Source: Pandoraea anhela
GTDB lineage: Bacteria; Pseudomonadota; Gammaproteobacteria; Burkholderiales; Burkholderiaceae
Length of the DNA stretch: 64,000 nucleotides
Direction of reading: 5' to 3'
Assembly: GCF_902459655.1 (NCBI RefSeq)
Contig: NZ_CABPSB010000004.1
Location: 62,001-126,000, forward strand
The notes beneath the pieces are model-generated. The model was not told where the DNA came from and made no database searches. It saw nothing but the letters and a program-made list of their open reading frames with translations. The first letter of the stretch is position 1; each line of letters starts with the position of its first letter. Shown in pieces: positions 13,205 through 22,904 of the stretch. Both the position numbers and the translations under genes were made by a program.

Positions 13205-15112
13205 TTATTGTACCGGGCGAATGCTTCCCGGAAGGATCTGCGCGTCGAATTCGTCGATCAATTCGCGCATGAGCGGATCGTCGGCGATCGCCTGTTCGGC
13301 CGCACGCTGACGCGCCGCCGCCGCCTCGGCGGCCAGCGATGCGGCCGTCGTGCCAACCTGCCCTAGCTCGACGTGCAGCTGCACGTCCGCGCCGAAGTGC
13401 TCGGCGAGCGTCTGACGCAATTTATCCGCCGTCGCGGCGTCGGCCAGTTGGCGAAGCGACACGCGCAGATGCAGAGCGCGACCGGCGACTTCCGTCAGTT
13501 CGCTCTGGAACGCCAGTTGCTGCGCGAGACCGCGCGCCGGCAGCGTGGCGGCCAAGGCGGGCCATTCGCCGGTGAAGACCGGCGCGACGCCGTCGGCCTC
13601 GCGATAGACGCAGGCGCGCGGCGGTTCGACCTGCGCGGGAGCGGCAGCAGACGCCGCAGCCCCGGCAGGCTCGGGTTCGGGATCGGCGCCGGCCGGCGCT
13701 TCGTCCGACGCGCGCGGCGTACCGCCGCGACTGGGACTGGCGCTGCCCGCGCGACCGGACGTTCCACCGGCCGCGCCTTTGCGCCCCGCGTTGAGGGCGG
13801 CGAGCGCCGCCCGCGCAGGCGACATCGGTGCCCCGTCTGCCGGGGTGGCACTGCTGCGTGCAGCCGGTGCGCGACGCGCCTCGGGCTGTGCTGCGGCTGC
13901 CGGCGACGGTGATGCAGATGCGCGAGGCGCCGGCTCGGCCATCGGCGCGCGCGTCGCAGCGGTAGCCGCAGGAGCGGCCGGACGTGCGGCTTGCGGCGTG
14001 GGCGATTCGGCAAGCGTGCCGCCGGCGAGCAACGGCGTGAACGCCGCCATGCGCAACAGCGCCATCGAGAAGCCGGTGTACTCGTCGGGAGCAAGACCGA
14101 GTTCGCCGCGCGCACGCGTGGCGATCTGGTAATAGAGCTGAACGGCCTCCGGCGACAGCGCTTCGGCGAGTCGTCTCACGTCGGCCGCTTCCGGCCAATC
14201 GTCCGACACGGCCTGCGGCGCGTACTGCGCCAGCGCGATCTTGTGCAGCAAGCTGCCCAAATCCTGCAAACCCGCCGCAAACGAGAAGCTGCGCTCGGCC
14301 ATTTCGTCGGCAATCGCGAGCAAATCGGTGCGCGACTCGTCCTTCAGCGCATCGAGAAGACGCACCAGCACACTCTGATCGATCGCGCCGAGCATGCCGC
14401 GCACGGCCGTTTCGGTAAGCGGGCCGGCGGCGTAAGCGATGGCCTGATCGGTGAGCGACAGCGCGTCGCGCATACTCCCACCCGCCGCCTTGGCGAGCAG
14501 ACGCAACGCCTGCGGCTCGTTCTCGATGCCTTCTTCACCGAGAATGTTCGTGAGGTGCGACACGATGTGCCCGGCCGGCATCTGCTTCAGATTGAATTGC
14601 AGGCAGCGCGAGAGCACGGTGACCGGGATCTTCTGAGGATCGGTCGTCGCGAGAATGAATTTGACGTGCGCCGGCGGTTCTTCCAGCGTTTTGAGCATCG
14701 CATTGAACGCGTGCCCCGTGAGCATATGCACTTCGTCAATCATGTAGACCTTGAAGCGCGCGTCCGCCGGTGCATAGACCGCCTTTTCGAGCAGCGACGT
14801 CATTTCGTCGACGCCGCGATTCGAGGCGGCGTCCATTTCGACGTAGTCGACGAAGCGCCCTTCGTCGATGGCTTTACAGGCCTTGCAAACGCCGCAGGGC
14901 TCGGCGGTAATCCCCGTCTCGCAATTGAGCGCCTTGGCCAGAATACGCGAAAGCGTGGTCTTGCCGACGCCGCGCGTACCGGTAAACAGATAGGCGTGAT
15001 GCAAGCGCTGTTGCTCGAGCGCGTGCGTCAACGCACGCACGACATGCTCCTGGCCCACCAGGGTCGAGAAGCCTTTGGGGCGCCATTTGCGCGCGAGTAC
15101 TTGATAGGTCAT
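13205..15112 (-). CDS. dnaX: DNA polymerase III subunits tau/gamma
   Basis: 635 residues from the ATG at 15112 (MTYQVLARKWRPKGF), the usual family start; an upstream in-frame GTG has no support. Clamp-loader ATPase. Walker A is G-T-R-G-V-G-K-T, followed by the zinc-binding C-G-V-C-K-A-C-K-A-I, Walker B Y-M-I-D-E-V-H-M-L and the arginine-finger region V-L-S-R-C-L-Q-F. After residue about 370 comes a long Ala/Pro/Ser-rich linker, then the C-terminal tau domain that binds polymerase alpha and DnaB. No frameshift slippery run for gamma is evident to me. Confidence 0.97.
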   Translation of the reverse strand: MTYQVLARKWRPKGFSTLVGQEHVVRALTHALEQQRLHHAYLFTGTRGVGKTTLSRILAKALNCETGITAEPCGVCKACKAIDEGRFVDYVEMDAASNRGVDEMTSLLEKAVYAPADARFKVYMIDEVHMLTGHAFNAMLKTLEEPPAHVKFILATTDPQKIPVTVLSRCLQFNLKQMPAGHIVSHLTNILGEEGIENEPQALRLLAKAAGGSMRDALSLTDQAIAYAAGPLTETAVRGMLGAIDQSVLVRLLDALKDESRTDLLAIADEMAERSFSFAAGLQDLGSLLHKIALAQYAPQAVSDDWPEAADVRRLAEALSPEAVQLYYQIATRARGELGLAPDEYTGFSMALLRMAAFTPLLAGGTLAESPTPQAARPAAPAATAATRAPMAEPAPRASASPSPAAAAQPEARRAPAARSSATPADGAPMSPARAALAALNAGRKGAAGGTSGRAGSASPSRGGTPRASDEAPAGADPEPEPAGAAASAAAPAQVEPPRACVYREADGVAPVFTGEWPALAATLPARGLAQQLAFQSELTEVAGRALHLRVSLRQLADAATADKLRQTLAEHFGADVQLHVELGQVGTTAASLAAEAAAARQRAAEQAIADDPLMRELIDEFDAQILPGSIRPVQ

Positions 15113-15425
15113 GCCAAATTGTAACAGTTCGGCGTTGCGCTTCCGCACCGATGTCGACGCCCGATCGAACGTCGATCAGGCGGGTTTTCCATGCCGGAAT
15201 CGGCAGGCTATCGGTGCGATAGAGAAAAATGTTGCGCGATTCTACCAAGCCCGCCTGCCCCACGCGAGGCGCGGATCACGTTCTCGCACTCGTCGCGAAA
15301 CCGCATGCGCGCAAGACGACGAGGGCATCCCGCCCGTCGACAATGGGAATGATCACTTCACGTTTCAAACAATGGAAATATTTGCGCAGAACGCGCGAGG
15401 AACATCGGTAGCACAAGGCATTAGG

Positions 15426-15523
15426 TGACGAGCCTGACCCTCGGCACTGGTAGAAAACGGCTGTGGCTGCTTCGTTCCCGACCTGACCAGATTGGCCGCG
15501 CCACCATGCGAGGAGGCCCGTCA
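15426..15523 (-). ncRNA. ffs: 4.5S signal recognition particle RNA
   Basis: The minus strand contains the bacterial SRP signature GGTCAGGTCGGGAACGAAGC followed by AGCC, the Ffh-binding domain IV. The flanks pair into a long rod: TGACGGGCCTCCTCGCA at the 5' end against TGCCGAGG...GGCTCGTCA at the 3' end. Ends are set by that pairing (about 98 nucleotides). It occupies the dnaX-trxA gap; the rest of 15113-15823 shows no gene. Confidence 0.92.
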
Positions 15524-15823
15524 GAGAAAGATTCTACCAGAGTCGACGCGTCAACAGAAGCCCAATGCACGAGATTATGCGACTTGACGCGCCGGCGGGC
15601 GCTTCGCCGCCGATGAGGCACGCGCGCGCAAGCCTTGGCAATTTCCGCTAAGATGTTCGCAAACTGCATTGGCGAGCCCTATTGAAGCCCGCGATTGCAG
15701 CCTCCATATGGAGAATGCACGCCTGGAATTGCCGGGTGACATCTCCAGCGTCGGTGAAAACGAACGGCGCATGACGCCACTTCATCGGACGTTTCCGAAT
15801 AGTTATACGAGGCAACAATACTC

Positions 15824-16150
15824 ATGAGCGAATCTATCAAGTACATCTCCGACGCCAGCTTCGAAGCGGACGTTCTGCAATCCGACAAGCCGGTGCTGCT
15901 CGACTTCTGGGCGGAATGGTGCGGCCCCTGCAAGATGATCGCCCCGATTCTGGACGAAGTATCGAAGGAATACGGCGACAAGGTGCAGATCGCCAAGATC
16001 AACGTGGACGAAAACCAGCAAGTGCCGGCCAAGTTCGGTATTCGCGGCATTCCGACCCTGATTCTGTTCAAGAACGGCGCAGTCGCCGCACAGAAGGTCG
16101 GCGCCCTGTCGAAATCGCAACTGACTTCGTTCCTCGACGGCAATCTGTAA
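15824..16150 (+). CDS. trxA: Thioredoxin
   Basis: 108 residues, family length. Cytoplasmic disulfide reductase with active site W-A-E-W-C-G-P-C-K (Cys33/Cys36) and cis-proline in R-G-I-P-T-L. It is immediately upstream of rho in the same direction, as in many proteobacteria, but a separate rho promoter lies in between. Confidence 0.98.
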   Translation: MSESIKYISDASFEADVLQSDKPVLLDFWAEWCGPCKMIAPILDEVSKEYGDKVQIAKINVDENQQVPAKFGIRGIPTLILFKNGAVAAQKVGALSKSQLTSFLDGNL

Positions 16151-16226
16151 TCGCTCGTCGACGGCCAGTGCCGGGGCCTTTGTCGCCGCAGTGCGACACC
16201 CCGGCGCCTGGCAGGCGGCGCAATGC

Positions 16227-16254
16227 TTGCGCATGACGCTGCTTGCTATATAAT
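16227..16254 (+). promoter_or_regulatory. Sigma-70 promoter of rho
   Basis: TTGCGC (16227-16232), 16-base spacer, TATAAT (16249-16254), giving a leader of about 80 bases before the rho ATG. Spacing is near ideal. Confidence 0.7.
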
Positions 16255-16340
16255 CCGCCCAAAAGCACCCCAAAGTTCTTCGAGCGTTCGCTCACTTTTC
16301 CCTGATCCTTCACTTGTCGTCCAGTGGACGGCACCTCCGT

Positions 16341-17603
16341 ATGCATTTATCCGAACTAAAGTCCCAGCACGTCTCCGAGCTGCTAGAAATGGCGAACGGT
16401 CTCGAAATCGAGAACGCCAACCGCCTACGCAAGCAGGAGCTGATGTTCGCCATTCTGAAGAAGCGCGCAAAGTCCGGCGAAACCATCTTTGGCGACGGTA
16501 CGCTCGAAGTGCTGCCGGATGGCTTCGGTTTCCTGCGCTCGCCTGAGACGTCGTATCTGGCCAGCACGGACGATATTTACATCAGCCCGTCGCAGATCCG
16601 CCGTTTCAACCTGCATACCGGCGACACGATCGAAGGGGAAGTGCGTACGCCGAAGGACGGCGAGCGCTATTTCGCGCTGGTGAAGGTCGACAAAGTCAAC
16701 GGCCACCCGCCCGAGGCCTCGAAACATAAGATCATGTTCGAGAACCTCACGCCGCTGCACCCGAACAAGCCGCTGCTGCTTGAGCGCGACATTCGCGGCG
16801 AAGAGAACGTGACGGGCCGCATCATCGACATGATTGCCCCCATCGGCAAAGGCCAGCGCGGTCTGCTGGTCGCCTCGCCGAAGTCCGGCAAGACGGTGAT
16901 GCTGCAACACATCGCGCATGCCATCACGGCCAACCATCCGGAAGCCAAACTCTTCGTGCTGCTCATCGACGAGCGTCCGGAAGAAGTGACGGAAATGCAG
17001 CGCTCGGTGCGCGGCGAAGTGATCGCATCGACGTTCGACGAACCGGCCACGCGTCACGTCCAGGTCGCGGAAATGGTCATCGAGAAGGCCAAGCGCCTGA
17101 TCGAAATGAAAGAAGACGTGGTGATTCTGCTCGACTCGATCACGCGTCTGGCCCGCGCCTACAACACCGTGATCCCGGCATCGGGCAAGGTGCTCACCGG
17201 CGGTGTGGACGCCAACGCCCTGCAACGCCCGAAGCGCTTCTTCGGCGCGGCGCGTAACGTCGAAGAAGGCGGCTCGCTCACGATCATCGCCACGGCGCTG
17301 ATCGAAACCGGCAGCCGCATGGACGACGTGATCTACGAAGAGTTCAAGGGCACCGGCAACATGGAAGTGCACCTCGAGCGTCGTCTCGCAGAAAAGCGCG
17401 TTTATCCGTCGATCAACCTGAACAAGTCGGGTACGCGTCGCGAAGAATTGCTCATCAAGCCGGAAATCCTTCAGAAGATCTGGGTGCTGCGCAAGCTCAT
17501 CTACGATATGGACGAGGCCGAAGCCATGGAATTCCTGCTTGGCAAGATCAAGCAGACGAAGAACAACGCCGAGTTCTTCGACCTGATGCGCCGCGGCGGC
17601 TGA
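16341..17603 (+). CDS. rho: Transcription termination factor Rho
   Basis: 420 residues from the ATG at 16341 ([18 protein letters not shown]), matching the family N-terminus; an ATG 9 codons upstream would add an atypical tail. Hexameric RNA helicase. N-terminal Rho_N helices, cold-shock-like RNA-binding domain ([18 protein letters not shown]), P-loop P-K-S-G-K-T-V-M-L, Walker [12 protein letters not shown]-loop and R-loop region T-G-G-V-D-A-N-A-L. An intrinsic terminator follows directly. Confidence 0.98.
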   Translation: MHLSELKSQHVSELLEMANGLEIENANRLRKQELMFAILKKRAKSGETIFGDGTLEVLPDGFGFLRSPETSYLASTDDIYISPSQIRRFNLHTGDTIEGEVRTPKDGERYFALVKVDKVNGHPPEASKHKIMFENLTPLHPNKPLLLERDIRGEENVTGRIIDMIAPIGKGQRGLLVASPKSGKTVMLQHIAHAITANHPEAKLFVLLIDERPEEVTEMQRSVRGEVIASTFDEPATRHVQVAEMVIEKAKRLIEMKEDVVILLDSITRLARAYNTVIPASGKVLTGGVDANALQRPKRFFGAARNVEEGGSLTIIATALIETGSRMDDVIYEEFKGTGNMEVHLERRLAEKRVYPSINLNKSGTRREELLIKPEILQKIWVLRKLIYDMDEAEAMEFLLGKIKQTKNNAEFFDLMRRGG

Positions 17604-17630
17604 TACCGGCCACCCCGCGCGTCGAGAGAG

Positions 17631-17659
17631 AAAGCCGCGACAGCCCGTCGCGGCTTTTT
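17631..17659 (+). terminator. Intrinsic terminator of rho
   Basis: AAAGCCGCGA and TCGCGGCTTT form a 10-bp stem with a 7-base loop, ending in TTTTT. Confidence 0.9.
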
Positions 17660-17836
17660 CATTGCGCGTCGTCAGACGCCGCCGCCCTGCCCTCGCCATC
17701 CTCACCTGCCAGACCGTATCGCGCATCGCCCCGCGACGATGCTGGCTGTCACGATGCCTGTTATATGATGGGATGCTACTGTGCGTGAGCCGCCGGTACG
17801 CCGTCCCCCCAAGCTGTTCCCGAAGGAGAAATTGCA

Positions 17837-18850
17837 ATGTCCGAGAAAGACGAATTGATGGCGGAAGCCTTCGCCCACCTGGAAGCCGGCGATCCCGAAA
17901 CGGCCCTGGAGATCGGCAAACGGCTCGAGTCGATGCAGTACTCGGGCGCCTATGAAGTGCAGGCGATGGCCTATGCCGACATGGACGACATGGAGCAGGC
18001 CGTCGCCGTACTCGAAGCCGGTGTAGCGCACGCACCGGGCGTCTGGCTGCTCTGGCAATTGCTTGGCAACTATCGTTCGGATCTGGGGCGCTTCGACGCC
18101 GCCATCGAAGCCTACGAAGCCGCCGGCCGTTGTGCGCCGGACGAGGACCTCGTGATCGTCGACTTCAACCACGCCAACGCCCTCGCGCGTCAGGGCGATT
18201 TCGCCGCCGCACAAACGCGCCTCGATCGCACGCTGGAAAGCCCGCACCTTGCGCAGGCCGGCCGTGCCTTCATCGAGAACGCCATTGCACTGCGCATGCA
18301 CCTGTACGTCGCCCAGGGTGAGCCGAAGGCCGCCATCGCCACGTACGAGGCGCTGGCCAAACAGGAACACGACGAGGAAGGCAGCAACGTGTCGATGGCC
18401 GACGTGCTCGCCGAACTCTCACACGCGCACAAGCAATCGGGCGACCACGACAAGGCCATGGCGACGGCGCTCGAAGCGGTTCAGCTATACAAGTGGAGCG
18501 ATGCCGCGCTCTGGGCGCTGCGCGCCGCGCGCGACGAGCAATCGGAAACGGCCCACGCCATGCATCTCATCGTGGAAGGGCAATGGTATGAACCGCTGGA
18601 AGACGAGGACCCGGATGGCCCTGCCCCGGAATTCGTGACCACGTACGACGTGGTGGCCGAAGACGAGGCCGAAGCCCTGCGCCTGATCGCCGAATGCGAA
18701 CCGCCGCAGGTACGCGAATCGCTGCGCATCGCCGAGACGCATCCGATCGACAACGACGAGGCGTCCGCCACGGCGTACAAGGGCGTCTACGCCACCGGCG
18801 ACTACCACATGTACCAACCGGGCGAAGACGACGCGTTGCCGGAAGACTGA
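17837..18850 (+). CDS. Tetratricopeptide-repeat protein
   Basis: 337 residues, no signal peptide, acidic. At least four TPR-like helical pairs are visible: A-H-L-E-A-G-D-P-E-T-A-L-E-I-G-K, Y-A-D-M-D-D-M-E-Q-A-V-A-V-L, S-D-L-G-R-F-D-A-A-I-E-A-Y, and A-H-K-Q-S-G-D-H-D-K-A-M-A-T-A. The C-terminal third has no repeat. It is cytoplasmic and likely a protein-interaction scaffold; no partner is evident. AAGGAGAAATTGCA precedes the ATG, a strong ribosome-binding site. Single-gene unit between two terminators. Confidence 0.9.
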   Translation: MSEKDELMAEAFAHLEAGDPETALEIGKRLESMQYSGAYEVQAMAYADMDDMEQAVAVLEAGVAHAPGVWLLWQLLGNYRSDLGRFDAAIEAYEAAGRCAPDEDLVIVDFNHANALARQGDFAAAQTRLDRTLESPHLAQAGRAFIENAIALRMHLYVAQGEPKAAIATYEALAKQEHDEEGSNVSMADVLAELSHAHKQSGDHDKAMATALEAVQLYKWSDAALWALRAARDEQSETAHAMHLIVEGQWYEPLEDEDPDGPAPEFVTTYDVVAEDEAEALRLIAECEPPQVRESLRIAETHPIDNDEASATAYKGVYATGDYHMYQPGEDDALPED

Positions 18851-18902
18851 ACGCGCCTCGCGGCCGGGCCACGCGTCTCACGCGTCACCGGCCGGAGGCG
18901 GT

Positions 18903-18947
18903 AAGCGCCCAAGGGCGCCGGAACACTTCCGGCGCCCTTGGCGCTTT
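18903..18947. terminator. Bidirectional hairpin between convergent genes
   Basis: CAAGGGCGCCGGAA (18910-18923) pairs perfectly with TTCCGGCGCCCTTG (18927-18940) around a 3-base loop, extended by AAGCG/CGCTT. It separates the TPR gene (+) from the iron-binding protein gene (-). Confidence 0.75.
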
Positions 18948-18996
18948 CAGCAGGCATCGAAGCGATCGCGGGCGTCGCCCGCGATACGCCATCGGC

Positions 18997-20049
18997 TTAT
19001 TTGTAGCCGGCGCGATCGAGAATACGTTGCGCTTCCGGCAAGTGCTTCGCGATCGTGCCGATCGACACATCTTCCGCCTTGAACTCGCCGAGCGTCGCGA
19101 GCGCCGGGTTGTCGACCTTGGTCGTCGGCACTGCCGGCCATTCGTTGTTGCCATTGGCGAAATACTGCTGCGCCTCGTCGCTCGCGAGATATTCGAGGAA
19201 CTTGACGGCATTGGCGTGATTCGGTGCGTGCTTGGCAATACCGGCGCCCGCAACGTTCACGTGTGTGCCCTTGCCCGCCTGATCCGGCCAGATGAAGCCG
19301 ACCTTGGACATCAGTGCCTTGTCTTCGGCCTTCTCCGAACGCGCCATACGCACGTAGTAATACGAGTTCGCCAGCGCCACGCCGCACTCGCCCGTTGCCA
19401 CGGCCTTGATCTGATCGGTGTCGCCCCCGCGCGGCGCGCGCGCGAAGTTTGCGACCATCCCTTCGGCCCATTTCTGCGTGGCCTGCGCACCTTCACGAGC
19501 CACCAGCGCACCGACCAGCGAGAGCATGTACGGATGCGAGCCGGAACGCGTGCAAACCTGCCCCTTGTGCGACGGATCGGCGAGCGACGCGTACGTCTGC
19601 ACCGTCTTCGGGTCGACCTTGTCCTTGTTGTAGACGATCACGCGAGCACGCGTGGAGAAGCCGTACCAGTCGGTGCCGCCCTTCGTGTTCGCGGCGTGCA
19701 GCTTGGCTGGAATGCGCGCATCGAGCGTAGCCGATTGGGTCGGCTGGAACAGACCGGCTTCGTCGGCCTTGGCCAGACGCGCCGCGTCGACCATGAGGAT
19801 GACGTCCGCCGGGCTCTTCGCCCCTTCGCTCTTGAGTCGCTCCAGCAGCGCGGCGTCGTCGGCTTCGATGCGATTGATCTTGATGCCGGTCTGCTTGGTG
19901 AACGTGCCGTAAAGCTGCTCGTCGGTCTGGTAGTGACGTGCCGAGTACAAATTCAGCACACCGTTGTCTGCCTGTGCGGCGAACGCCGCCGCCATCGTGG
20001 CACCCAGCACCGTCAGTCGCGCCAGCTTACCGATCGTCTTCGCCTTCAT
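18997..20049 (-). CDS. fbpA: Fe(III) ABC-transporter periplasmic binding protein
   Basis: 350 residues. Signal peptide residues 1-27 (A-F-A-A-Q-A). Mature start N-G-V-L-N-L-Y-S-A-R-H-Y is typical of FbpA/FutA/AfuA ferric-binding proteins. The tyrosine cluster A-N-S-Y-Y-Y-V-R-M near residue 225 supplies Fe ligands. No permease or ATPase gene is adjacent, so its partners are encoded elsewhere. A Fur-box match lies 66 bases upstream of the start, indicating induction by iron limitation. Confidence 0.93.
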   Translation of the reverse strand: MKAKTIGKLARLTVLGATMAAAFAAQADNGVLNLYSARHYQTDEQLYGTFTKQTGIKINRIEADDAALLERLKSEGAKSPADVILMVDAARLAKADEAGLFQPTQSATLDARIPAKLHAANTKGGTDWYGFSTRARVIVYNKDKVDPKTVQTYASLADPSHKGQVCTRSGSHPYMLSLVGALVAREGAQATQKWAEGMVANFARAPRGGDTDQIKAVATGECGVALANSYYYVRMARSEKAEDKALMSKVGFIWPDQAGKGTHVNVAGAGIAKHAPNHANAVKFLEYLASDEAQQYFANGNNEWPAVPTTKVDNPALATLGEFKAEDVSIGTIAKHLPEAQRILDRAGYK

Positions 20050-20114
20050 AGGCCGTTCCCCTTCGAGTCATGGTTTCACAGAGAGGAACAGCATAATGAA
20101 AAATCCAAATCGAC

Positions 20115-20133
20115 GCAAATGATTCCCATTCGC
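20115..20133 (-). promoter_or_regulatory. Fur box upstream of fbpA
   Basis: The minus strand GCGAATGGGAATCATTTGC matches the 19-bp consensus GATAATGATAATCATTATC at 13 positions by direct comparison. The remaining interval 20134-20614 shows no gene or clear signal. Confidence 0.75.
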
Positions 20134-20614
20134 ATTGATTCACATATTCACCATCGAGGGCGGGGAGCGCCGAGACACCGGAGGCCGTGGATGAAGCGGA
20201 TGACGTTTGAGACGCGGCACGTGGCCGCACGAGTGGGACGCCTCGCAGCATTGAGGCGCGGCCAATGACGGAATCGCATTACCCAGTGCGCTGACCAGGG
20301 GCGCCCAGCGTGGGTTGCGGCAGATGAGACGGGGTGTTGCGCGAAAGGTTCCATGTCAGGCGAGTGCACACCGATGACACCCTCGAAAAATGAACTGATC
20401 CGTGCCTTCCCGGCTCCAAACGCCGTAAAATTGCGCGTCGACGCGCGTCGGCGTCCGATCCCAGCGATTCGCGGCGCCGCGAGCGTTTGTCCCGCCTTCC
20501 CGGAGTTTCCCCTTGTTGTCGTTGATTCAAATCCTGCGTCGCGCCGTCTCTTCGACGACCGCCGACGCACCCGCCGTGTTCGGCGCCCCGCCTGTCGCCC
20601 CGCTCGTTACCCCC

Positions 20615-21637
20615 ATGCGCCGCACACTCACGCCTTCGCTCGCATCGCCCCGCACGACGATCGCTGCCCTCGCGATGGCCGCCGTGCTGGCCGGCTGCGC
20701 AAGCGCCCCGCCGATGAGTTCGCAGAGCGGCACGCCGACCACCGCCCAACCGCCCGTAGCGCAAACGCCCACCGGCCCCGCCGCGTCGGCCACCCCCGTC
20801 ACGCCGCCCAGGGTCATTCGCCCGCTCAAAATCGGGCTCGCCCTCGGTGGCGGCGCCGCCCGCGGCTTCGCGCATGTGGGTGTGATCAAGGCGCTCGAAG
20901 CACGTGGTATACACGCGGACATTGTGGTGGGCACCAGCGCGGGCAGCGTCGTGGGCGCGATGTACGCCTCGGGTCTGGACGGCTTCCAACTGAACCGCCT
21001 GGCGTCGACGATGGACGAGGCGTCCATCAGCGACTGGACGATGCCGTTCCGCTCGCGTGGCATGCTACGCGGCGAGGCGCTCCAGTCGTACGTCAACAAG
21101 GTGCTCAAGGACCGCACGATCGAGCAGATGCCGCGCCAGTTGGGCATCGTTGCCACCGATCTGCAAAGCGGGGCGCCGATTCTGTTCCGTCGCGGCAATA
21201 CCGGGCAGGCCGTGCGCGCGTCGAGCAGCGTGCCGGGCGTGTTCGAGCCCGTGCACATCGGCAATCGCGATTACGTCGATGGCGGCCTTGTCGCCCCGGT
21301 GCCCGCCGAATACGCAAGGCAGATGGGTGCAGACTTCGTGATCGCGGTCGACATCTCCGCCAATCCGACGGTGCAAGCCACGCAAGGTCAGTTCGACATC
21401 CTCATGCAGACGTTCACGATCATGGGGCAGTCGATCAAGCAGTACGAGTTGGAGAAGAACGCCGACATCGTCATTCGCCCGTCGCTGGCAAAAATGGGGG
21501 CGTCGGACTTCCAGGGCCGTAACCGCGCGATTCTGGCGGGCGAGGAAGCCGTGGCCAAAATGTGGCCGGAGATTCAGCGAAAGCTCGCGGAAGCGCAATC
21601 GGAAGCGGCACGGGGTGTACCGCAGGCCGCCCGGTAA
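20615..21637 (+). CDS. Patatin-like phospholipase lipoprotein
   Basis: 340 residues from the ATG at 20615. This start places a signal sequence ahead of a lipobox (A-V-L-A-G-C-A-S); an open frame upstream to 20513 lacks support, and the start is not backed by a strong ribosome-binding site. After a Thr/Pro/Ala-rich linker comes the NTE/RssA-type patatin domain: oxyanion loop L-A-L-G-G-G-A-A-R-G-F-A-H, nucleophile elbow G-T-S-A-G-S and catalytic Asp in Y-V-D-G-G-L. A serine-aspartate acyl hydrolase anchored to a membrane in the periplasm or envelope; substrate unknown. Confidence 0.9.
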   Translation: MRRTLTPSLASPRTTIAALAMAAVLAGCASAPPMSSQSGTPTTAQPPVAQTPTGPAASATPVTPPRVIRPLKIGLALGGGAARGFAHVGVIKALEARGIHADIVVGTSAGSVVGAMYASGLDGFQLNRLASTMDEASISDWTMPFRSRGMLRGEALQSYVNKVLKDRTIEQMPRQLGIVATDLQSGAPILFRRGNTGQAVRASSSVPGVFEPVHIGNRDYVDGGLVAPVPAEYARQMGADFVIAVDISANPTVQATQGQFDILMQTFTIMGQSIKQYELEKNADIVIRPSLAKMGASDFQGRNRAILAGEEAVAKMWPEIQRKLAEAQSEAARGVPQAAR

Positions 21638-21787
21638 CGTCTCGCAACGGACCGACCGGCCGCACCGCACGGCGCACCGCCCCATGACGAACAGGCCAGC
21701 GCGCTGCTGGGCACATCGCCGGTAGCCAGCGCAGCCGCTATCGACGATCACCGGCGGCCATGCTCTCACGGCCTGCGTCGCATCCAT

Positions 21788-21818
21788 AAAAAAATGCCGC
21801 CCATGGGGCGGCATTTTT
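21788..21818. terminator. Bidirectional intrinsic terminator
   Basis: ATGCCGCCC/GGGCGGCAT stem with a 3-base loop, seven As before and five Ts after, between the convergent patatin and NlpC genes. Confidence 0.92.
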
Positions 21819-21858
21819 ATTGGCACGGAAGCCCGCAAACGTAGCGCGCTTCGGCGAC

Positions 21859-22572
21859 TTACATCGGATGATCGTTCTTGAAGAGTTGCTCGACGCGCGT
21901 GAGTTCCGCGCTGGCCTTGAGGGTCTCGACACGGCGCGCGCCGTTGTAGCGCGCCGACCAGTACGACTCGCGCAGGTCTTCCACGCGAATCTTGCCGCCG
22001 GTGGCTGGCGCATGCACGAACTTGTCGCCGCCAATATAGATACCGACGTGCGAGAAGCTACGGCGCATGGTGTTGAAGAACACCAGATCGCCCGGCTTCA
22101 GATCGGTCTTGGCGATGCGCTCCCCCACCTGGCTCATTTCTTCCGAGCGGCGCGGGAGCATGAAATTGAGCGTGTCCTGGAACACATAGCGCACGAAACC
22201 GCTGCAATCCAGACCGCTGTCGGGCGTATTACCGCCGTACTTGTAACGAACGCCGATGTAATTCAGCGCGCCAAGCACGACGTCCGACGCCTTGTCCGTC
22301 ACATTCGAGAGCAGCTTCTGCGCACGTTGCACGCGCGACTCTTCGACGACCGGCTGGGCGGCGTCGGCGCTCACCGATGCGGTGTTGGCGGTGTTCTGGG
22401 AAGCGTTGCCGGCCTGAATGGCCGCGGCGGCGGCGCGCGCGGCGGCGCGCGCGGCGGCGGTCGGGCCGTTGTTGTAGTCGTCAGCCTTCGCCGTCAACGA
22501 GGCGGTAACGAGGCCAGCGGCAGTGAACGCGAGAAGGAGAGTCTTGCGGGTGCGCGGAGGTTTCGTCTGCAT
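21859..22572 (-). CDS. NlpC/P60 (C40) cell-wall hydrolase
   Basis: 237 residues. Signal peptide about 1-30 (L-T-A-K-A), then an Ala-rich segment (about 38-52) and the NlpC/P60 domain from about 100. That domain shows nucleophile Cys in G-L-D-C-S-G-F-V-R-Y, His in F-S-H-V-G-I-Y-I-G and a third His in F-V-H-A-P-A-T-G-G. It probably cuts peptide cross-links in peptidoglycan as a Spr/MepS-like endopeptidase. It is a single gene, preceded by a long AT-rich upstream region. Confidence 0.92.
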   Translation of the reverse strand: MQTKPPRTRKTLLLAFTAAGLVTASLTAKADDYNNGPTAAARAAARAAAAAIQAGNASQNTANTASVSADAAQPVVEESRVQRAQKLLSNVTDKASDVVLGALNYIGVRYKYGGNTPDSGLDCSGFVRYVFQDTLNFMLPRRSEEMSQVGERIAKTDLKPGDLVFFNTMRRSFSHVGIYIGGDKFVHAPATGGKIRVEDLRESYWSARYNGARRVETLKASAELTRVEQLFKNDHPM

Positions 22573-22765
22573 TGGTCGCCGGGTTGGTTGAGTCGGATGG
22601 CCGATGAGTAGCTCGTCAGGTGCAACAGGATGCTGCCGTGTTGAATCCTTCGAGTCACGCCCGGCAGACCCACCGCCGAACTTGATATCTGAACCGACTT
22701 CGGAGCATGTCCGTCGCCTGATCGTTAACTCGTTGAATAATCAACTTAATTGGTACGCGATAGTA

Positions 22766-22780
22766 ATGTGAACGTCACAT
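22766..22780. promoter_or_regulatory. Inverted repeat ATGTGAACGTCACAT in AT-rich gap
   Basis: The 332-base gap 22573-22904 is the most AT-rich non-coding stretch of this region. It holds a perfect 6-bp inverted repeat (ATGTGA/TCACAT, 3-base spacer) and a related GTGACGTTTCAC near 22880. CRP sites have a 6-base spacer, so this is not a standard CRP site. It lies about 195 bases upstream of the NlpC/P60 start. Confidence 0.35.
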
Positions 22781-22904
22781 GATGTCAAAAGGTAATAGAA
22801 AAAAACAATCAGTACAATCGGAAAATTTTCATTAACAATCAAGCCTTTGCGATTTAGACGAGGTTCCGCGACGTTATGTGACGTTTCACTGGGATGTCAC
22901 GGAC

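Noticed and set aside
21821-21836. TGGCACGGAAGCCCGC, sharing 11 bases with the amyloid sigma-54 promoter
   Set aside because: The -12 element is poor and there is no plus-strand gene downstream; it lies at the 3' end of the NlpC gene beside a terminator.
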